A DNA stretch of 64,000 nucleotides from Streptosporangium becharense (GCF_014204985.1 NZ_JACHMP010000001.1:5952001-6016000); one strand, 5' to 3'. Numbered from the stretch's first letter, positions 16,623-26,011 are shown. Numbers and translations are program-made. Notes: a model not told the origin generated them from the letters alone.

Positions 16623-17858
16623 GTGCGCCTGCTCATCACCGACGCGACCATGGTCGACACCGAGCCGCATCCCCGTGTCCTGCCCGCGACCGACATGCTC
16701 GTCGAGGACGGGGTCATCACCGAGGTGGGCCGGGGGCTCACCGCGGCCGGAGCCGAGACCCTCGACGCGACCGACCGGATCCTGCTGCCGGGGTTCGTCG
16801 ACACCCACCGGCACGTCTGGCAGAGCGTGCTCCGCTCGATCGCCGCCGACGCGACGCTCGGCGACTACCTCACACTCGTCCTGGGCGAACTCGCCCCCGC
16901 CTTCCGCGCCGAAGACGTGCACGCGGCGAACCTGTGGGGTGCGCTGGAGGCGCTCGACTCCGGCGTCACCACGGTCTACGACTGGTCGCACATCCAGCTC
17001 ACCCCGGCCCACACCGACGCCGCGCTCGACGGCCTGCGCGAAGCCGGCATCCGCGCGGTGTTCGGTTACGCGCACCCGGCCGTCGACGACGGCGCGCGCC
17101 GCGAGGACGAGGTGCGGCGCGTCGCCTCGCTCACCGCGTCCGGCCTCGTGACGCCCGCGCTGGCGGCGTGGGGCCCCGTCTACGGCTCACTCTCCGCGGC
17201 CGCGGCCGACTGGCGGCTGGCCCGCGAGCTCGGTTTGCGGATCAGTCTGCACGCCACCGGGACCGGCGCCGTCGAACGACTGCACGCCGGTGGCCTGCTC
17301 GGATCGGACGTCATGTTCGTGCACGGCAACGGCTTCTCCGACGAGGCGATGAAGCTCGTCGCGGACAGCGGCGGCACCGCCTCGGTCGCACCCGTGGTGG
17401 AGTCGCAGATGGGACACGGGCATCCGGAGACCGGACGGTTCCGCGCCTTCGGGATCCCCACCGGCCTCGGCGTCGACACCGTGACCGACGCGCCGGGCGA
17501 CATGTTCTCCGTCATGCGGGCCGCCCTCGCGGCGGCCCGCCTGCGCGGCGAGCCGCTCACCGCGGCCGAGACGCTGCGGATGGCCACGATCGGGGGTGCC
17601 GAGGTGCTCGGCATGGCCGACCGGATCGGGTCGCTACGCCCGGGCAAGCAGGCCGACCTGGTGCTTCTGCGCGCCGACTCACCCGCCATGGCCCCGGCCT
17701 GCGACCCGGTGGCGGCCGTGGTGACCGCCGCGGGCACCGCGGACGTGGACGCCGTGGTCGTCGCGGGCCGCGTCGTGAAGCGCGCCGGCCGCCTCCGCCA
17801 CGCCGGCCTGCCCGGTGCCCTCGACCGGCTCCGCCGCTCCGCGGCGCGTCTGTCCTGA
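16623..17858 (+). CDS. Amidohydrolase (TRZ/ATZ/cytosine deaminase-like)
   Basis: This 411-residue metal-dependent hydrolase belongs to the ATZ/TRZ branch. The metal-binding motif appears as GFVDTHRHVWQ near residue 60, with later elements LHATGTG, VHGNG and GVDTVTDAPGD and the C-terminal LRPGKQADLVLL. Members deaminate or dechlorinate N-heterocycles or S-adenosylhomocysteine; the substrate here is not known. The GTG at 16623 follows GGAGAAG. The divergent MarR gene and the palindrome between them suggest inducible expression. Confidence 0.88.
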   Translation: MRLLITDATMVDTEPHPRVLPATDMLVEDGVITEVGRGLTAAGAETLDATDRILLPGFVDTHRHVWQSVLRSIAADATLGDYLTLVLGELAPAFRAEDVHAANLWGALEALDSGVTTVYDWSHIQLTPAHTDAALDGLREAGIRAVFGYAHPAVDDGARREDEVRRVASLTASGLVTPALAAWGPVYGSLSAAAADWRLARELGLRISLHATGTGAVERLHAGGLLGSDVMFVHGNGFSDEAMKLVADSGGTASVAPVVESQMGHGHPETGRFRAFGIPTGLGVDTVTDAPGDMFSVMRAALAAARLRGEPLTAAETLRMATIGGAEVLGMADRIGSLRPGKQADLVLLRADSPAMAPACDPVAAVVTAAGTADVDAVVVAGRVVKRAGRLRHAGLPGALDRLRRSAARLS

Positions 17859-17887
17859 CCCCGCCCGCGTGACCGGCCGGGGTCAGG
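17854..17887. terminator. Bidirectional terminator containing both stop codons
   Basis: The arms CCTGACCCCG (17854-17863) and CGGGGTCAGG (17878-17887) are perfect 10-base complements. The amidohydrolase TGA (17856-17858) and the peptidase stop (17883-17885 on the other strand) both lie inside the stem, so one hairpin serves two convergent genes. Confidence 0.7.
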
Positions 17888-19439
17888 AGGTGGGACAGGT
17901 GGTGCCCGTCTCGGGGACCTTCCCGCCGAGCAGGTAGTCGTCGGTGACCTTCTTGACGCACGCGTCCCCGGAGAGGTAGGCGCCGTGCCCCTCGCCCTTG
18001 TACGTCACCAGCACCCCCGTCTTGAGCTGGTCGGTCAGCTTGGGTGCCCACTCGTACGGGGTGGCGGGGTCGCCGGTGCCGCCGATCACCACGATCGGTG
18101 CGGAGCCGGAGGCGTCGACCCTTTTGGCCTCGTTGTCGCCGGGAACCGGCCACACCGAGCAGACCGCGCCCATGCCCGCGCCGCCGAACAGCGGGGAGAT
18201 CTTCAGGGTCCTGTCCTCGATCGCGGTGAGCTGCGCACGGTCGGGCCGTTCCGCGGTGTCGACGCAGCTGATCGCCGGGAAGCTGCTCATCAGGGTCGTG
18301 TAGCGGCCGTCGGCCTGGCGGCCGTTGTAGTTGTCGGCCAGGGCCATCAGGAGCCGGCCGTCACGTTGCTTGATCGCCTGGCCGAGCCCTTGGTCCAGCA
18401 GCGGCCAGGTCAGCTCCGAGTACAGCGCCGCGGCGATGGCGGTGCCGGCCAGCCCCTGGGTCAGCCGCCGGTCGCCGACCGGGATCGGGGAACTCCTCAG
18501 GTCGTCGAGGAGCTGGTCGACGTTCTTGTTCGCGACGTCCCGGTCGGAGCCGATCTCGCACTGGCCGGGTTCGCGCACGCAGTCTCTCAGGAACGCCTCG
18601 TAGGCTTTCTGGAACCCTCTCGTCTGGACGATCGCGCGTTGCTCCAGGGTGACGCTCGGGTCCAGCGGGGCGTCCAGTACGAACCGGCCCACGTTCCGCG
18701 GGAACTGGGTCGCGTAGACCGCGCCGAGCTGAGTGCCGTAGGAGATGCCGAAGTAGTGCAGCCGCGCGTCGCCCAGGGCCGCGCGGATCCGGTCCATGTC
18801 GCGGGCGGCGTTCACGGTGCCGACGTGGGGGAGGAGCTTGCCCGACGTCCGCATGCAGGCGGTCACGAACTCCTTGGTGGTCGCATCCGTCTCGGCCCGC
18901 TCGGTGGCGTCGCGGGCCGGGGTGTTCATGGAGGTGTACTTGTCCATGACCGCGCTGCCGTCGCACCGGACGCCGGAGCTGCGCTCGACGCCCCGCGGGT
19001 CGAAACTGACCAGGTCGTAACGGGCGTTCAGGGTGGCGAAGACTTTGGACGCCTGGGCGAGGGTGTCGACGCCCGAGGCGCCGGGACCGCCGAAGTTGAA
19101 CACCAGCGAGCCGATCCGCCGGCCGGGGTCGCCGGCCCGGTACCGGATCAACGCGAGCTCCACGGACTCGCCGTCGGGCTTGGCGTAGTCGAGGGGGACC
19201 CTGAGCTTGCCGCACTGCTGCGCGGGCTCGGCCCGCGGGGACTGCCCGGAGGGGCGCCTGAGGTCGGTGCACGGGCCCCAGGCGATCGTCTGGGCCGCCG
19301 GGGACGGGCTCGCGGCCGGCGGGCCGGGCGGCCCGGAGACTCGCGCGGTGGTGCCGCCCTCCCCGGAGCTCACGCTACAGGCGGCGAGCGCGGTGGAGAG
19401 GGCCGCGACAGCCGCGGCCCCTTTCAGCTTCACTGGCAT
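17883..19439 (-). CDS. Secreted tripeptidyl-peptidase-like alpha/beta hydrolase, lipoprotein
   Basis: This 518-residue protein begins MPVKLKGAAAVAALSTALAAC, a lipoprotein signal with lipobox LAAC, followed by a Pro/Ser/Thr-rich linker. The hydrolase part shows FNFGGPGASG, the nucleophile elbow FGISYGTQLGA, the acid in GGTGDPATPYEWA and the histidine in GEGHGAYLSGDACV. This pattern fits streptomycete SlpD/SlpE and Tap exopeptidases that cut tripeptides from protein N-termini. The ATG at 19439 follows AGGGGGG; an upstream in-frame start would disrupt the signal peptide. Confidence 0.92.
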   Translation of the reverse strand: MPVKLKGAAAVAALSTALAACSVSSGEGGTTARVSGPPGPPAASPSPAAQTIAWGPCTDLRRPSGQSPRAEPAQQCGKLRVPLDYAKPDGESVELALIRYRAGDPGRRIGSLVFNFGGPGASGVDTLAQASKVFATLNARYDLVSFDPRGVERSSGVRCDGSAVMDKYTSMNTPARDATERAETDATTKEFVTACMRTSGKLLPHVGTVNAARDMDRIRAALGDARLHYFGISYGTQLGAVYATQFPRNVGRFVLDAPLDPSVTLEQRAIVQTRGFQKAYEAFLRDCVREPGQCEIGSDRDVANKNVDQLLDDLRSSPIPVGDRRLTQGLAGTAIAAALYSELTWPLLDQGLGQAIKQRDGRLLMALADNYNGRQADGRYTTLMSSFPAISCVDTAERPDRAQLTAIEDRTLKISPLFGGAGMGAVCSVWPVPGDNEAKRVDASGSAPIVVIGGTGDPATPYEWAPKLTDQLKTGVLVTYKGEGHGAYLSGDACVKKVTDDYLLGGKVPETGTTCPTS

Positions 19440-19487
19440 GAACTGCCCCCCTGGTCTCGATCGCCGGGGGAAGCGATTCCACACTAA

Positions 19488-19525
19488 CCGGGCGGACCCC
19501 TCTTAAGAAAGAAGAACCCGCCCGG
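19488..19525 (-). terminator. Inverted repeat after aceE, candidate terminator
   Basis: CCGGGCGG (19488-19495) and CCGCCCGG (19518-19525) pair perfectly around a 22-base AT-rich loop, starting seven bases beyond the aceE stop. The long loop makes it weaker than a classic terminator. Confidence 0.45.
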
Positions 19526-19531
19526 AAGCGA

Positions 19532-22279
19532 TCACAGACCCATGGACTGCGTGTCGTTGCTCTCGGCGCCACCGGCCTCGGTCACGCCGTTCTTCAGGTG
19601 GTACCTGGCGATCGCGTCGCTCAGCACCCGGGAGTCGAGCTCGCCCCGCTTGACCAGCTGGGTGAGCACGGCCAGGGTGATCGAGGCCGCGTCGACGTGG
19701 AAGTGACGGCGCAGCGCCGACCGGGTGTCCGACAGGCCGAAGCCGTCGGTGCCCAGGGAGGCCCAGTCACCCGGTACCCACTGGGAGATCTGGTCCTGCA
19801 CGGCCCGCATGTAGTCGCTGACGCCCACGAAGGGCCCGTGCGCCGCCGACAACGCCCGCGTCACGTACGGCACGCGCTGCTCGCTGTCGGGGTTGAGCAG
19901 GTTGTGCTCCTCCACGGCCAGCGCCTCACGCCGCAGCTCCGACCAGGAGGTGGCCGACCAGACCTCGGCCGCCACGCCCCACTCCTCGGCCAGCATCCGC
20001 TGGGCCTCCATCGCCCACGGCCCGGCGACGCCGGAGGCCAGGATGTTGGCCCGCGGGCCCTGGACCTGCGGTGCGGGCGCGAACCTGTACAGGCCCTTGA
20101 GCAGGCCGTCGACGTCCAGGTCCGCCGGCTCGGCGGGCTGGGCGTAGGGCTCGTTGTAGACGGTCAGGTAGTAGAAGACGTTCTCCGCCTGCTCGCCGTA
20201 CATCCTGCGCAGGCCGTCCTTGACGATGTGGGCCACCTCGAACGCCCACGAGGGGTCGTACGACACGGCGGCCGGGTTCGTCGAGGCGATCAGCGGGGTG
20301 TGGCCGTCCTCGTGCTGGAGGCCCTCACCGTTCAGCGTGGTGCGACCGGCGGTCGCACCCAGCAGGAAGCCGCGGCCCATCTGGTCGGCGAGCTGCCACA
20401 TCTGGTCGGCGGTGCGCTGCCAGCCGAACATCGAGTAGAAGATGTAGATCGGGATCATGTGCTCGCCGTGCGTGGCGTACGACGTGCCGACCGCGACCGT
20501 CGAGGCCATCGAGCCGGACTCGCTGATGCCCTCGTGCAGGATCTGACCCTCGGTCGACTCCTTGTACGACAGCAGCAGCTCGCGGTCCACCGCCTCGTAC
20601 GTCTGCCCGTGGGGCGAGTAGATCTTCGCGGTCGGGAAGATCGCGTCGAGGCCGAAGGTGCGGGCCTCGTCCGGGATGATCGGCACGAAGCGGTGACCGA
20701 CCTCCTTGTCGCGCATGAGGTCCTTGAGCAGGCGGACGAACGCCATGGTGGTGGCGACGTTCTGCTTGCCGGAGCCCTTCTTCAGCTGCGCGTAGGCGTT
20801 GTCGCCCGGCAGCGCGAGCGGCTTGGCCCGGACCACGCGCCGGGGCAGGAACCCGCCCAGGGCCGCGCGGCGCTCCTTCATGTACTGGATCTCGGGGTCG
20901 TTCTCGCCCGGGTGGAAGTAGGGCGGCAGGTCGGCCTCGAGGGCGGAGTCGGGGATCGGCAGGTAGAGCCGGTCGCGGAACTCCTTCAGGTCGGCCTTGG
21001 ACATCTTCTTCATCTGGTGCGTCGCGTTGCGCGCCTCGAAGTCCTTGCCGAGGGTCCAGCCCTTGATGGTCTGGGCGAGGATGACCGTGGGCTGGCCGAC
21101 GTGCTCACGGGCGGCCTTGTAGGCGGCGTAGACCTTGCGGTAGTCGTGGCCGCCGCGCGACAGCTTGCGGATGTCCTCGTCCGACAGGTGCTCGACCATC
21201 TTGCGCAGGCGCGGGTCGTCGCCGAAGAAGTTCTCGCGGATGTAGGCGCCCGACTCGACGGAGTAGGTCTGGAACTGGCCGTCGGGGACGGTGTTCATCT
21301 TGTTGACGAGCACGCCGTCGACGTCGGCCGCGAGCAGCGGGTCCCAGTCGCGGCCCCAGACGACCTTGATGACGTTCCAGCCGGCGCCGCGGAAGTAGGA
21401 CTCCAGCTCCTGGATGATCTTTCCGTTGCCGCGCACCGGTCCGTCGAGACGCTGCAGGTTGCAGTTGATGACGAAGGTGAGGTTGTCGAGCTCCTCACGG
21501 GCGGCGAGCCCGATGGCGCCGAGCGACTCGGGCTCGTCCATCTCGCCGTCGCCGAGGAAGCACCAGACGTGGCTGCGGCTGGTGTCCTTGATCTTCCGGT
21601 TCAGCAGGTAGCGGTTGAACCGGGCCTGGTAGATCGCCGAGATGGGGCCCAGGCCCATGGAGACCGTGGGGAACTCCCAGAAGTCGGGCATCAGGCGCGG
21701 GTGCGGGTAGGAGGGCAGCCCCCGGAAGCCGTGGGAGAGCTCCTGCCGGAAGGCGTCCAGCTGGGACTCGTTGAGGCGGCCCTCCAGGAACGCGCGGGCG
21801 TAGATGCCCGGCGCCGCGTGGCCCTGGATGAAAACCTGGTCCCCGGACTCCCCGTGGTCCTTGCCACGGAAGAAGTGGTTGAAGCCCACCTCGTAGAGCG
21901 AGGCGGCCGAGGCGTAGGTGGCGATGTGCCCGCCGACGTTGGTGCGGGCGTTGGCGCGGGTCACCATGACGGCGGCGTTCCACCGTGTGTAGGCGCGGAT
22001 CCGCCGCTCGACGTATTCGTCGCCGGGGAACCAGGGCTCGCGCTCCGGCGGGATGGTGTTGATGTAGTCGGTGCTGCGCAGACCGGGAACACCGACCTGG
22101 TGCTCGCGGGCCCGCTCCAACAGCCGCAACATCAGATAACGGGCGCGAGTGCGACCTTCCGTCTTGACGACGTTGTCGAGCGACTCGAGCCACTCCTGGG
22201 TCTCGCTGGGGTCGACATCAGGAAGCTGGCTGGGTAGGCCGTCGCTGATGATCGAGAAACGCTGGCGTCCGGAAGCCAC
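19532..22279 (-). CDS. aceE: Pyruvate dehydrogenase E1 component, homodimeric type
   Basis: This 915-residue thiamine-diphosphate enzyme decarboxylates pyruvate and acetylates the lipoyl E2 component. The thiamine site appears as [10 protein letters not shown] followed about 30 residues later by FVINCN. Other landmarks are [34 protein letters not shown] (shown here only as family pattern near residue 150), [11 protein letters not shown] and [21 protein letters not shown] in the C-terminal half. Length fits E. coli AceE. The GTG start has GGAAGG upstream. E2 and E3 genes are not in the window. A 398-base upstream region holds palindromes that may govern it. Confidence 0.97.
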   Translation of the reverse strand: MASGRQRFSIISDGLPSQLPDVDPSETQEWLESLDNVVKTEGRTRARYLMLRLLERAREHQVGVPGLRSTDYINTIPPEREPWFPGDEYVERRIRAYTRWNAAVMVTRANARTNVGGHIATYASAASLYEVGFNHFFRGKDHGESGDQVFIQGHAAPGIYARAFLEGRLNESQLDAFRQELSHGFRGLPSYPHPRLMPDFWEFPTVSMGLGPISAIYQARFNRYLLNRKIKDTSRSHVWCFLGDGEMDEPESLGAIGLAAREELDNLTFVINCNLQRLDGPVRGNGKIIQELESYFRGAGWNVIKVVWGRDWDPLLAADVDGVLVNKMNTVPDGQFQTYSVESGAYIRENFFGDDPRLRKMVEHLSDEDIRKLSRGGHDYRKVYAAYKAAREHVGQPTVILAQTIKGWTLGKDFEARNATHQMKKMSKADLKEFRDRLYLPIPDSALEADLPPYFHPGENDPEIQYMKERRAALGGFLPRRVVRAKPLALPGDNAYAQLKKGSGKQNVATTMAFVRLLKDLMRDKEVGHRFVPIIPDEARTFGLDAIFPTAKIYSPHGQTYEAVDRELLLSYKESTEGQILHEGISESGSMASTVAVGTSYATHGEHMIPIYIFYSMFGWQRTADQMWQLADQMGRGFLLGATAGRTTLNGEGLQHEDGHTPLIASTNPAAVSYDPSWAFEVAHIVKDGLRRMYGEQAENVFYYLTVYNEPYAQPAEPADLDVDGLLKGLYRFAPAPQVQGPRANILASGVAGPWAMEAQRMLAEEWGVAAEVWSATSWSELRREALAVEEHNLLNPDSEQRVPYVTRALSAAHGPFVGVSDYMRAVQDQISQWVPGDWASLGTDGFGLSDTRSALRRHFHVDAASITLAVLTQLVKRGELDSRVLSDAIARYHLKNGVTEAGGAESNDTQSMGL

Positions 22280-22677
22280 TGGGTCTCGCCTTCCGAGGAT
22301 GGACTTTTGTCTGGTGTAGGTCGTCTTCCATCCTGGTCGCTTACCCCGGAAAGTGCATCTCTACTGACCGGTAACCAGGATATCCCTGCTGGCAGGGGTG
22401 TATAAGTGGCCTAGACCACCGATGGTAGGACGAATTGCTACCAAAGGTTACATCGAGGTTGCTCTCTTTTTACAGGCTCCCCTCACCGGGAATCCGCCGC
22501 CCCCCGCCTGAGCCGGATCCGGGCCCGCCCCTCGGGGAACCCGCCGTGGAAGCGGTGAAAGGAAACCGTACAGCGCGATGCGCGGGCGGCCGTCCGCGCC
22601 GGGACCGGGCCCCCGCGGTGTGTCACAGACCGAGCACGGTCGTCATCCCAGCTCAGGATGGATCGTAGGATCGGTGT
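22280..22677. promoter_or_regulatory. Divergent aceE/YjbQ intergenic region with inverted repeats
   Basis: No gene is seen in these 398 bases. Two perfect inverted repeats lie close together: CCCTGC-TG-GCAGGG (22384-22397) and GGTAG-N9-CTACC (22424-22442), with an AT-rich TATAAG at about 22401-22406 between them. They are suitable as operators for aceE. At the right end TAGGAT (22666-22671) is a good minus-10 box for the next gene. Confidence 0.4.
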
Positions 22678-23085
22678 GTGAGATCTCAGACGATCGAGGT
22701 GGTGACGGGTTCCCGGGAACGGGTGCACGACATCACTTCCGAGTGCGAGAGCTTCGTCCGGTCATGCGGGGGAGACGGGCTGCTGCACGTCTTCGTACCC
22801 CACGCGACCGCGGGGGTCGCGCTGCTCGAACTCGGGTCGGGCAGCGACGACGACCTGCTCGCGGCTCTGGAGGACCTCCTGCCGGCCGACGACAGATGGA
22901 GGCATGCGCACGGATCCAGGGGGCATGGACGATCGCATGTCATGCCCGCCCTCATTCCGCCGTACGCCACCGTCCCGGTCCTGTCGGGGCGGCTCGCACT
23001 GGGCACCTGGCAGTCCGTCGCCCTGGTGGATCTCAATGTCGACAATCGGGAACGCCAGATCCGTTTGTCATTTTTGTCGGACTAG
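22678..23085 (+). CDS. YjbQ family protein (secondary thiamine-phosphate synthase family)
   Basis: This 135-residue protein belongs to UPF0047/YjbQ, shown by VHDITSECESFV, HATAGVALLE and HGSRGHGRSHVMPALI. Members have weak thiamine-phosphate synthase activity; the true role is unsettled. The GTG start lies six bases after a TAGGAT minus-10 box and has no ribosome site, so the message is probably leaderless. It faces away from aceE, whose cofactor is thiamine diphosphate; a link is possible but unproven. Confidence 0.88.
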   Translation: MRSQTIEVVTGSRERVHDITSECESFVRSCGGDGLLHVFVPHATAGVALLELGSGSDDDLLAALEDLLPADDRWRHAHGSRGHGRSHVMPALIPPYATVPVLSGRLALGTWQSVALVDLNVDNRERQIRLSFLSD

Positions 23086-23208
23086 TTCATACGTAGCCCA
23101 CTCGTTGCCGTGGCGACCGTTGACGACTGAGGGTCACAGCGTGTGGACTGTGCCGAAGCACTCTGAGCACCGTGTGATTGCGGGGCCATTCAAGCAGGAG
23201 GGACAAAC

Positions 23209-23637
23209 GTGAGCGCGACCGCGGGTCAGGCGCAGGGCGAACGCAGCCTGGCCGAACGACTCGGCCTCAAGCCGGGTCAGGTGGTGCAGGAGGTCGGCTG
23301 GGATGAAGACGCCGACGACGATCTGCGCGACTCCATCGAGGAGCTGACCGGCAACGAGCTGGTCGACGAAGACTTCGAGGACGTCGTCGACGTCGTGCTG
23401 CTCTGGTGGCGCGACGGCGACGGTGATCTGTTCGACGCCTTGAGCACCGTGATGACCAACCTGACCGACGGTGGCCAGATTTGGCTGCTCACTCCCAAGG
23501 CAGGCCGGGACGGGCACGTGGAGCCGAGCGACATCGGGGAGGACGCCACGACCGCGGGTCTGTCGCAGACCAGCAGCATCAGCGCCGCCCCCGACTGGTC
23601 GGGGACGCGTCTGGCGACGCCCAAGGCGCGCCGCTGA
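23209..23637 (+). CDS. DUF3052 family protein
   Basis: This 142-residue acidic protein matches the actinobacterial DUF3052 family (ERLGLKPGQVVQEVGWDEDADDDLR, quoted in part; then VVLLWWRDGDGDL and LLTPKAGRDGHVEPSDI). Function is unknown, though it is widely conserved in actinomycetes. The GTG is preceded by GGAGGG. A TTGACG at 23120-23125 may be part of its promoter. It ends at a strong hairpin ahead of ahpE. Confidence 0.88.
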   Translation: MSATAGQAQGERSLAERLGLKPGQVVQEVGWDEDADDDLRDSIEELTGNELVDEDFEDVVDVVLLWWRDGDGDLFDALSTVMTNLTDGGQIWLLTPKAGRDGHVEPSDIGEDATTAGLSQTSSISAAPDWSGTRLATPKARR

Positions 23638-23646
23638 AGGTCCGCC

Positions 23647-23678
23647 CTGCCGTACGGCTCGGGTGAGCCGTACGGCAG
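23647..23678. terminator. Perfect 14-base hairpin after the DUF3052 gene
   Basis: The arms CTGCCGTACGGCTC and GAGCCGTACGGCAG are fully complementary with a four-base GGGT loop. It starts nine bases after the DUF3052 stop and lacks a T-run, an I-shaped terminator common in actinomycetes. Confidence 0.8.
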
Positions 23679-23720
23679 GATGATGGTGCCTGCCGCCATC
23701 GGACGAGAGGACCATCGGGT

Positions 23721-24179
23721 ATGGCCGTGGAGGTGGGAGCCCAGGCTCCGGACTTCGAACTGAAGGACCAGCACGGCACCCCGGTCAAGCTGTCGCAGCA
23801 CCGGGGCAAAAAGATTGTGCTGATCTTCTACCCGCTCGCCTTCACCGGCGTCTGCGGTCGCGAACTCGACGCCGTCCGCGACGAGTTCGCCCCCGAGCTG
23901 CCCGACGACGTGCTGCTGCTGACCGTCTCGGTCGACTCGATGTTCGCCCACCGCACCTGGGCGGACCAGCAGGGATACACCTTCCCGCTGCTCTCCGACT
24001 TCTGGCCGCACGGAGCGGCGGCGAAGGCGTACGGTGTGTTCGATGAGGAGGGCGGTGTCGCGCGGCGCGCCACCTTCGTCATCGACGGTGAGGGTGTGGT
24101 CCGCTGGAGCGTGGTGAACCCGATCTCGCAGGCACGCGACCTCGCCGAGTACCGCAAGGTGCTCGCCGACCTTCCCTGA
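23721..24179 (+). CDS. ahpE: One-cysteine peroxiredoxin AhpE
   Basis: This 152-residue peroxidase reduces hydroperoxides. The peroxidatic cysteine is Cys45 in FYPLAFTGVCGRELD, and it is the only cysteine in the protein, so resolution must use an external thiol such as mycothiol or mycoredoxin. The stretches TFPLLSDFWPHGA and AYGVF are close to mycobacterial AhpE. The ATG at 23721 has GAGAGG upstream. It is followed by a small zinc-ribbon gene in the same direction. Confidence 0.93.
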   Translation: MAVEVGAQAPDFELKDQHGTPVKLSQHRGKKIVLIFYPLAFTGVCGRELDAVRDEFAPELPDDVLLLTVSVDSMFAHRTWADQQGYTFPLLSDFWPHGAAAKAYGVFDEEGGVARRATFVIDGEGVVRWSVVNPISQARDLAEYRKVLADLP

Positions 24180-24238
24180 GCGTATCCGGCGGCCGCTCTC
24201 CGGGGCGTCCACCGGGCTCGACCTTCTCGGAGGCGATC

Positions 24239-24550
24239 ATGCCCTGCTTCTCCTGCGGGGCCAGGCAGACCGACCCGGTCCGCGGCGCCAGCCCGTGGAC
24301 ACGCGGGGTGCGCCACCAGGCGCAGGTGCTCATCTGCCCGGACTGCCGGCGCACGCGCGACCTCGACCTCGACACGTGTTCCTCCTGCGGCTCGGCCACC
24401 CTCATCTGCCGGCTCGGCGAGGTGGAGTGCCGCTCGTGCGGCGCGGTGTGGCTCGCACGCGAGGGGGACGAACTGCCGCACTCCTGCGCTCCCGGCCTGG
24501 CCGACGAGGTGGAGGCCGCCCTGGCCAGGGTCCTGCGCCGGGTCCCCTGA
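24239..24550 (+). CDS. Small zinc-ribbon protein
   Basis: This 103-residue protein holds several CxxC pairs (CFSC near residue 3, CPDC near 33, then CSSC and CRSC), which suggests two zinc ribbons. It has no signal peptide. The ATG follows CGGAGG. It lies 59 bases after ahpE and may be co-transcribed. The family is not one I recognise by name. Confidence 0.75.
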   Translation: MPCFSCGARQTDPVRGASPWTRGVRHQAQVLICPDCRRTRDLDLDTCSSCGSATLICRLGEVECRSCGAVWLAREGDELPHSCAPGLADEVEAALARVLRRVP

Positions 24551-24672
24551 CACTTACGGAGGTTTCCCCGGCCGGTGTGTCGCGGTGCGTCTCCGCGCAT
24601 CCGGCCCCTCTGCGCGCGGGCGGTTTTACGGTCATCTGCCCTGCTTTAGGAACGTATGGCAGATTTTCCGGA

Positions 24673-24741
24673 TATGTGATCATCTTTCAATGTATGTGAT
24701 CGTCTCCCCGCGTATGCGGTCGTCCCGGCGTGCGCTAGGGT
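24673..24741 (+). promoter_or_regulatory. Three direct repeats at 20-base spacing ahead of the ROK gene promoter
   Basis: TATGTGATCATCT, TATGTGATCGTCT and TATGCGGTCGTCC begin at 24673, 24693 and 24713, exactly 20 bases apart, so they lie on the same face of the helix. A TAGGGT minus-10 box follows at 24736-24741 and the third repeat covers the minus-35 zone. This looks like a multi-site operator for the sugar-kinase gene. Confidence 0.5.
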
Positions 24742-24778
24742 CGGCTCGGTCCCGCTCCCCTACGCGCTGGATGGGTGC

Positions 24779-25900
24779 ATGAGCTCCTTCGTTGTGGCCC
24801 TCGACGTCGGCGGAACGTCGATGAAGGGCGGCCTGGTCGGCCGCACCGGCGAGATCCTGCACATCGACCGCCGCGCGACCCCGCGTGACAGGGGACCGGT
24901 CGCCGTGATCGGAGAGATCCGCTCCTTCATCGACGACCTCGCCGCGCGGGGCGGCGGCACCCCCGAAGGAGTCGGCCTCGCCGTCCCCGGCCTGGTCGCC
25001 GCGGACGCGGCGCTCTACTCCGCCAACATCGGCTGGCGTGACGTCCCCGCGGCGGACTTCGTTCCACTGGACGTGCCCGTCATGCTCGGCCACGACGTAC
25101 GCACCGGCGGTCTCGCCGAGAGCGTCCTCGGTGCCGGCCGAGGGGTGTCCGACTTCCTGTTCCTGCCCATCGGTACCGGCATCGCCGGCGCCGTGATCGT
25201 CAACGGTGAGCCGTACGGCGGCGCCGCGGGCTGGGGCGGGGAGATCGGCCACATCCCGGTCTTCCCGCAGGGCGAGCCGTGCGCCTGCGGCCAGACCGGC
25301 TGCCTGGAGACCTACGCCTCGGCCTCCGCCGTGGCCCGCCGCTACGCCGCCCGCCTGGCCGCCGGCACGGACACGGCGGAGGCCGAGGCGACCACCGCCG
25401 CCGGAATCTCCGCCGAGGCCCGCGCCGGGGTCACGCTCCCCGAGACGCTCTCCGGTGGAGCCGCCTCCGCCGGGGTGGTCCCCGGCACGGGGACCACGGT
25501 CGCAGGGGCCGCGGTCGCCTCCGCAGCCCCCGCCGGGGCCGCAGCCGTCACCGCCGAGCGGATCGCCGCGCTCACCGCCGCCGGCGACCCCGTCGCCCGC
25601 GAGGTCTGGGACGACGCCGTCGAGGCGCTCTCCCTCGCCTTGGCCACCTACACGCTGCTGCTCGACCCCTCGGTCATCGTCCTCGGCGGTGGCCTCGCCG
25701 AGGCGGGCCCCCTGCTCTCGGACCCCCTGACCGAACGCCTCCGCGGGCGCCTGAGCTTCCGCGACGCCCCGCCGCTGCGCCACGCCGCGCTGGGCGTGAA
25801 CGCCGGAATGCTCGGCGCCGCCCTCCTGGGCTGGCGGGCCGCCGGATTCGCCGACGCGGGCGTCGCATGGTCCGTCGATGTGCCGAAATCCCGCGTGTAG
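24779..25900 (+). CDS. ROK family sugar kinase (glucokinase-like)
   Basis: This 373-residue protein starts with the phosphate loop ALDVGGTSMKGGLV and has the ROK zinc site EPCACGQTGCLE after the GEIGHIPV histidine. The ATP-binding tail VIVLGGGLAEAGPLL is present. It should phosphorylate glucose or a related sugar. It lacks the N-terminal winged helix of ROK repressors, so it is a kinase. Residues about 195-260 are an Ala/Thr/Gly-rich insert not usual for the family, which makes the protein longer than the typical 310-320 residues. The ATG overlaps the stop of a three-codon reading frame (24771-24782). The three 20-base-spaced repeats upstream suggest regulated expression. Confidence 0.88.
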   Translation: MSSFVVALDVGGTSMKGGLVGRTGEILHIDRRATPRDRGPVAVIGEIRSFIDDLAARGGGTPEGVGLAVPGLVAADAALYSANIGWRDVPAADFVPLDVPVMLGHDVRTGGLAESVLGAGRGVSDFLFLPIGTGIAGAVIVNGEPYGGAAGWGGEIGHIPVFPQGEPCACGQTGCLETYASASAVARRYAARLAAGTDTAEAEATTAAGISAEARAGVTLPETLSGGAASAGVVPGTGTTVAGAAVASAAPAGAAAVTAERIAALTAAGDPVAREVWDDAVEALSLALATYTLLLDPSVIVLGGGLAEAGPLLSDPLTERLRGRLSFRDAPPLRHAALGVNAGMLGAALLGWRAAGFADAGVAWSVDVPKSRV

Positions 25901-25936
25901 CGTAAGGTGTTGTCCCGTCTGTCCGACGGGACCTTC

Positions 25937-26011
25937 GGGCGCTTAGCTCAGCGGTAGAGCGCTCGCCTTACAAGCGAGATGTCACTGGTTCGAACCCAGT
26001 AGTGCCCACCA
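25937..26011 (+). tRNA. tRNA-Val (anticodon UAC)
   Basis: The cloverleaf closes: acceptor GGGCGCT pairs with AGTGCCC, the D arm is GCTC/GAGC, the anticodon arm is CTCGC-CTTACAA-GCGAG with TAC anticodon, and the T arm is ACTGG-TTCGAAC-CCAGT. CCA is encoded at 26009-26011. A TAAGGT minus-10-like box lies at 25903-25908. The 3' end abuts an integrase relic on the opposite strand. Confidence 0.97.

Noticed and set aside
19598..22237. 879-codon open frame opposite aceE
   Set aside because: Low-complexity Val/Gly/Leu/Arg composition and no motif, while the other strand is a textbook pyruvate dehydrogenase.
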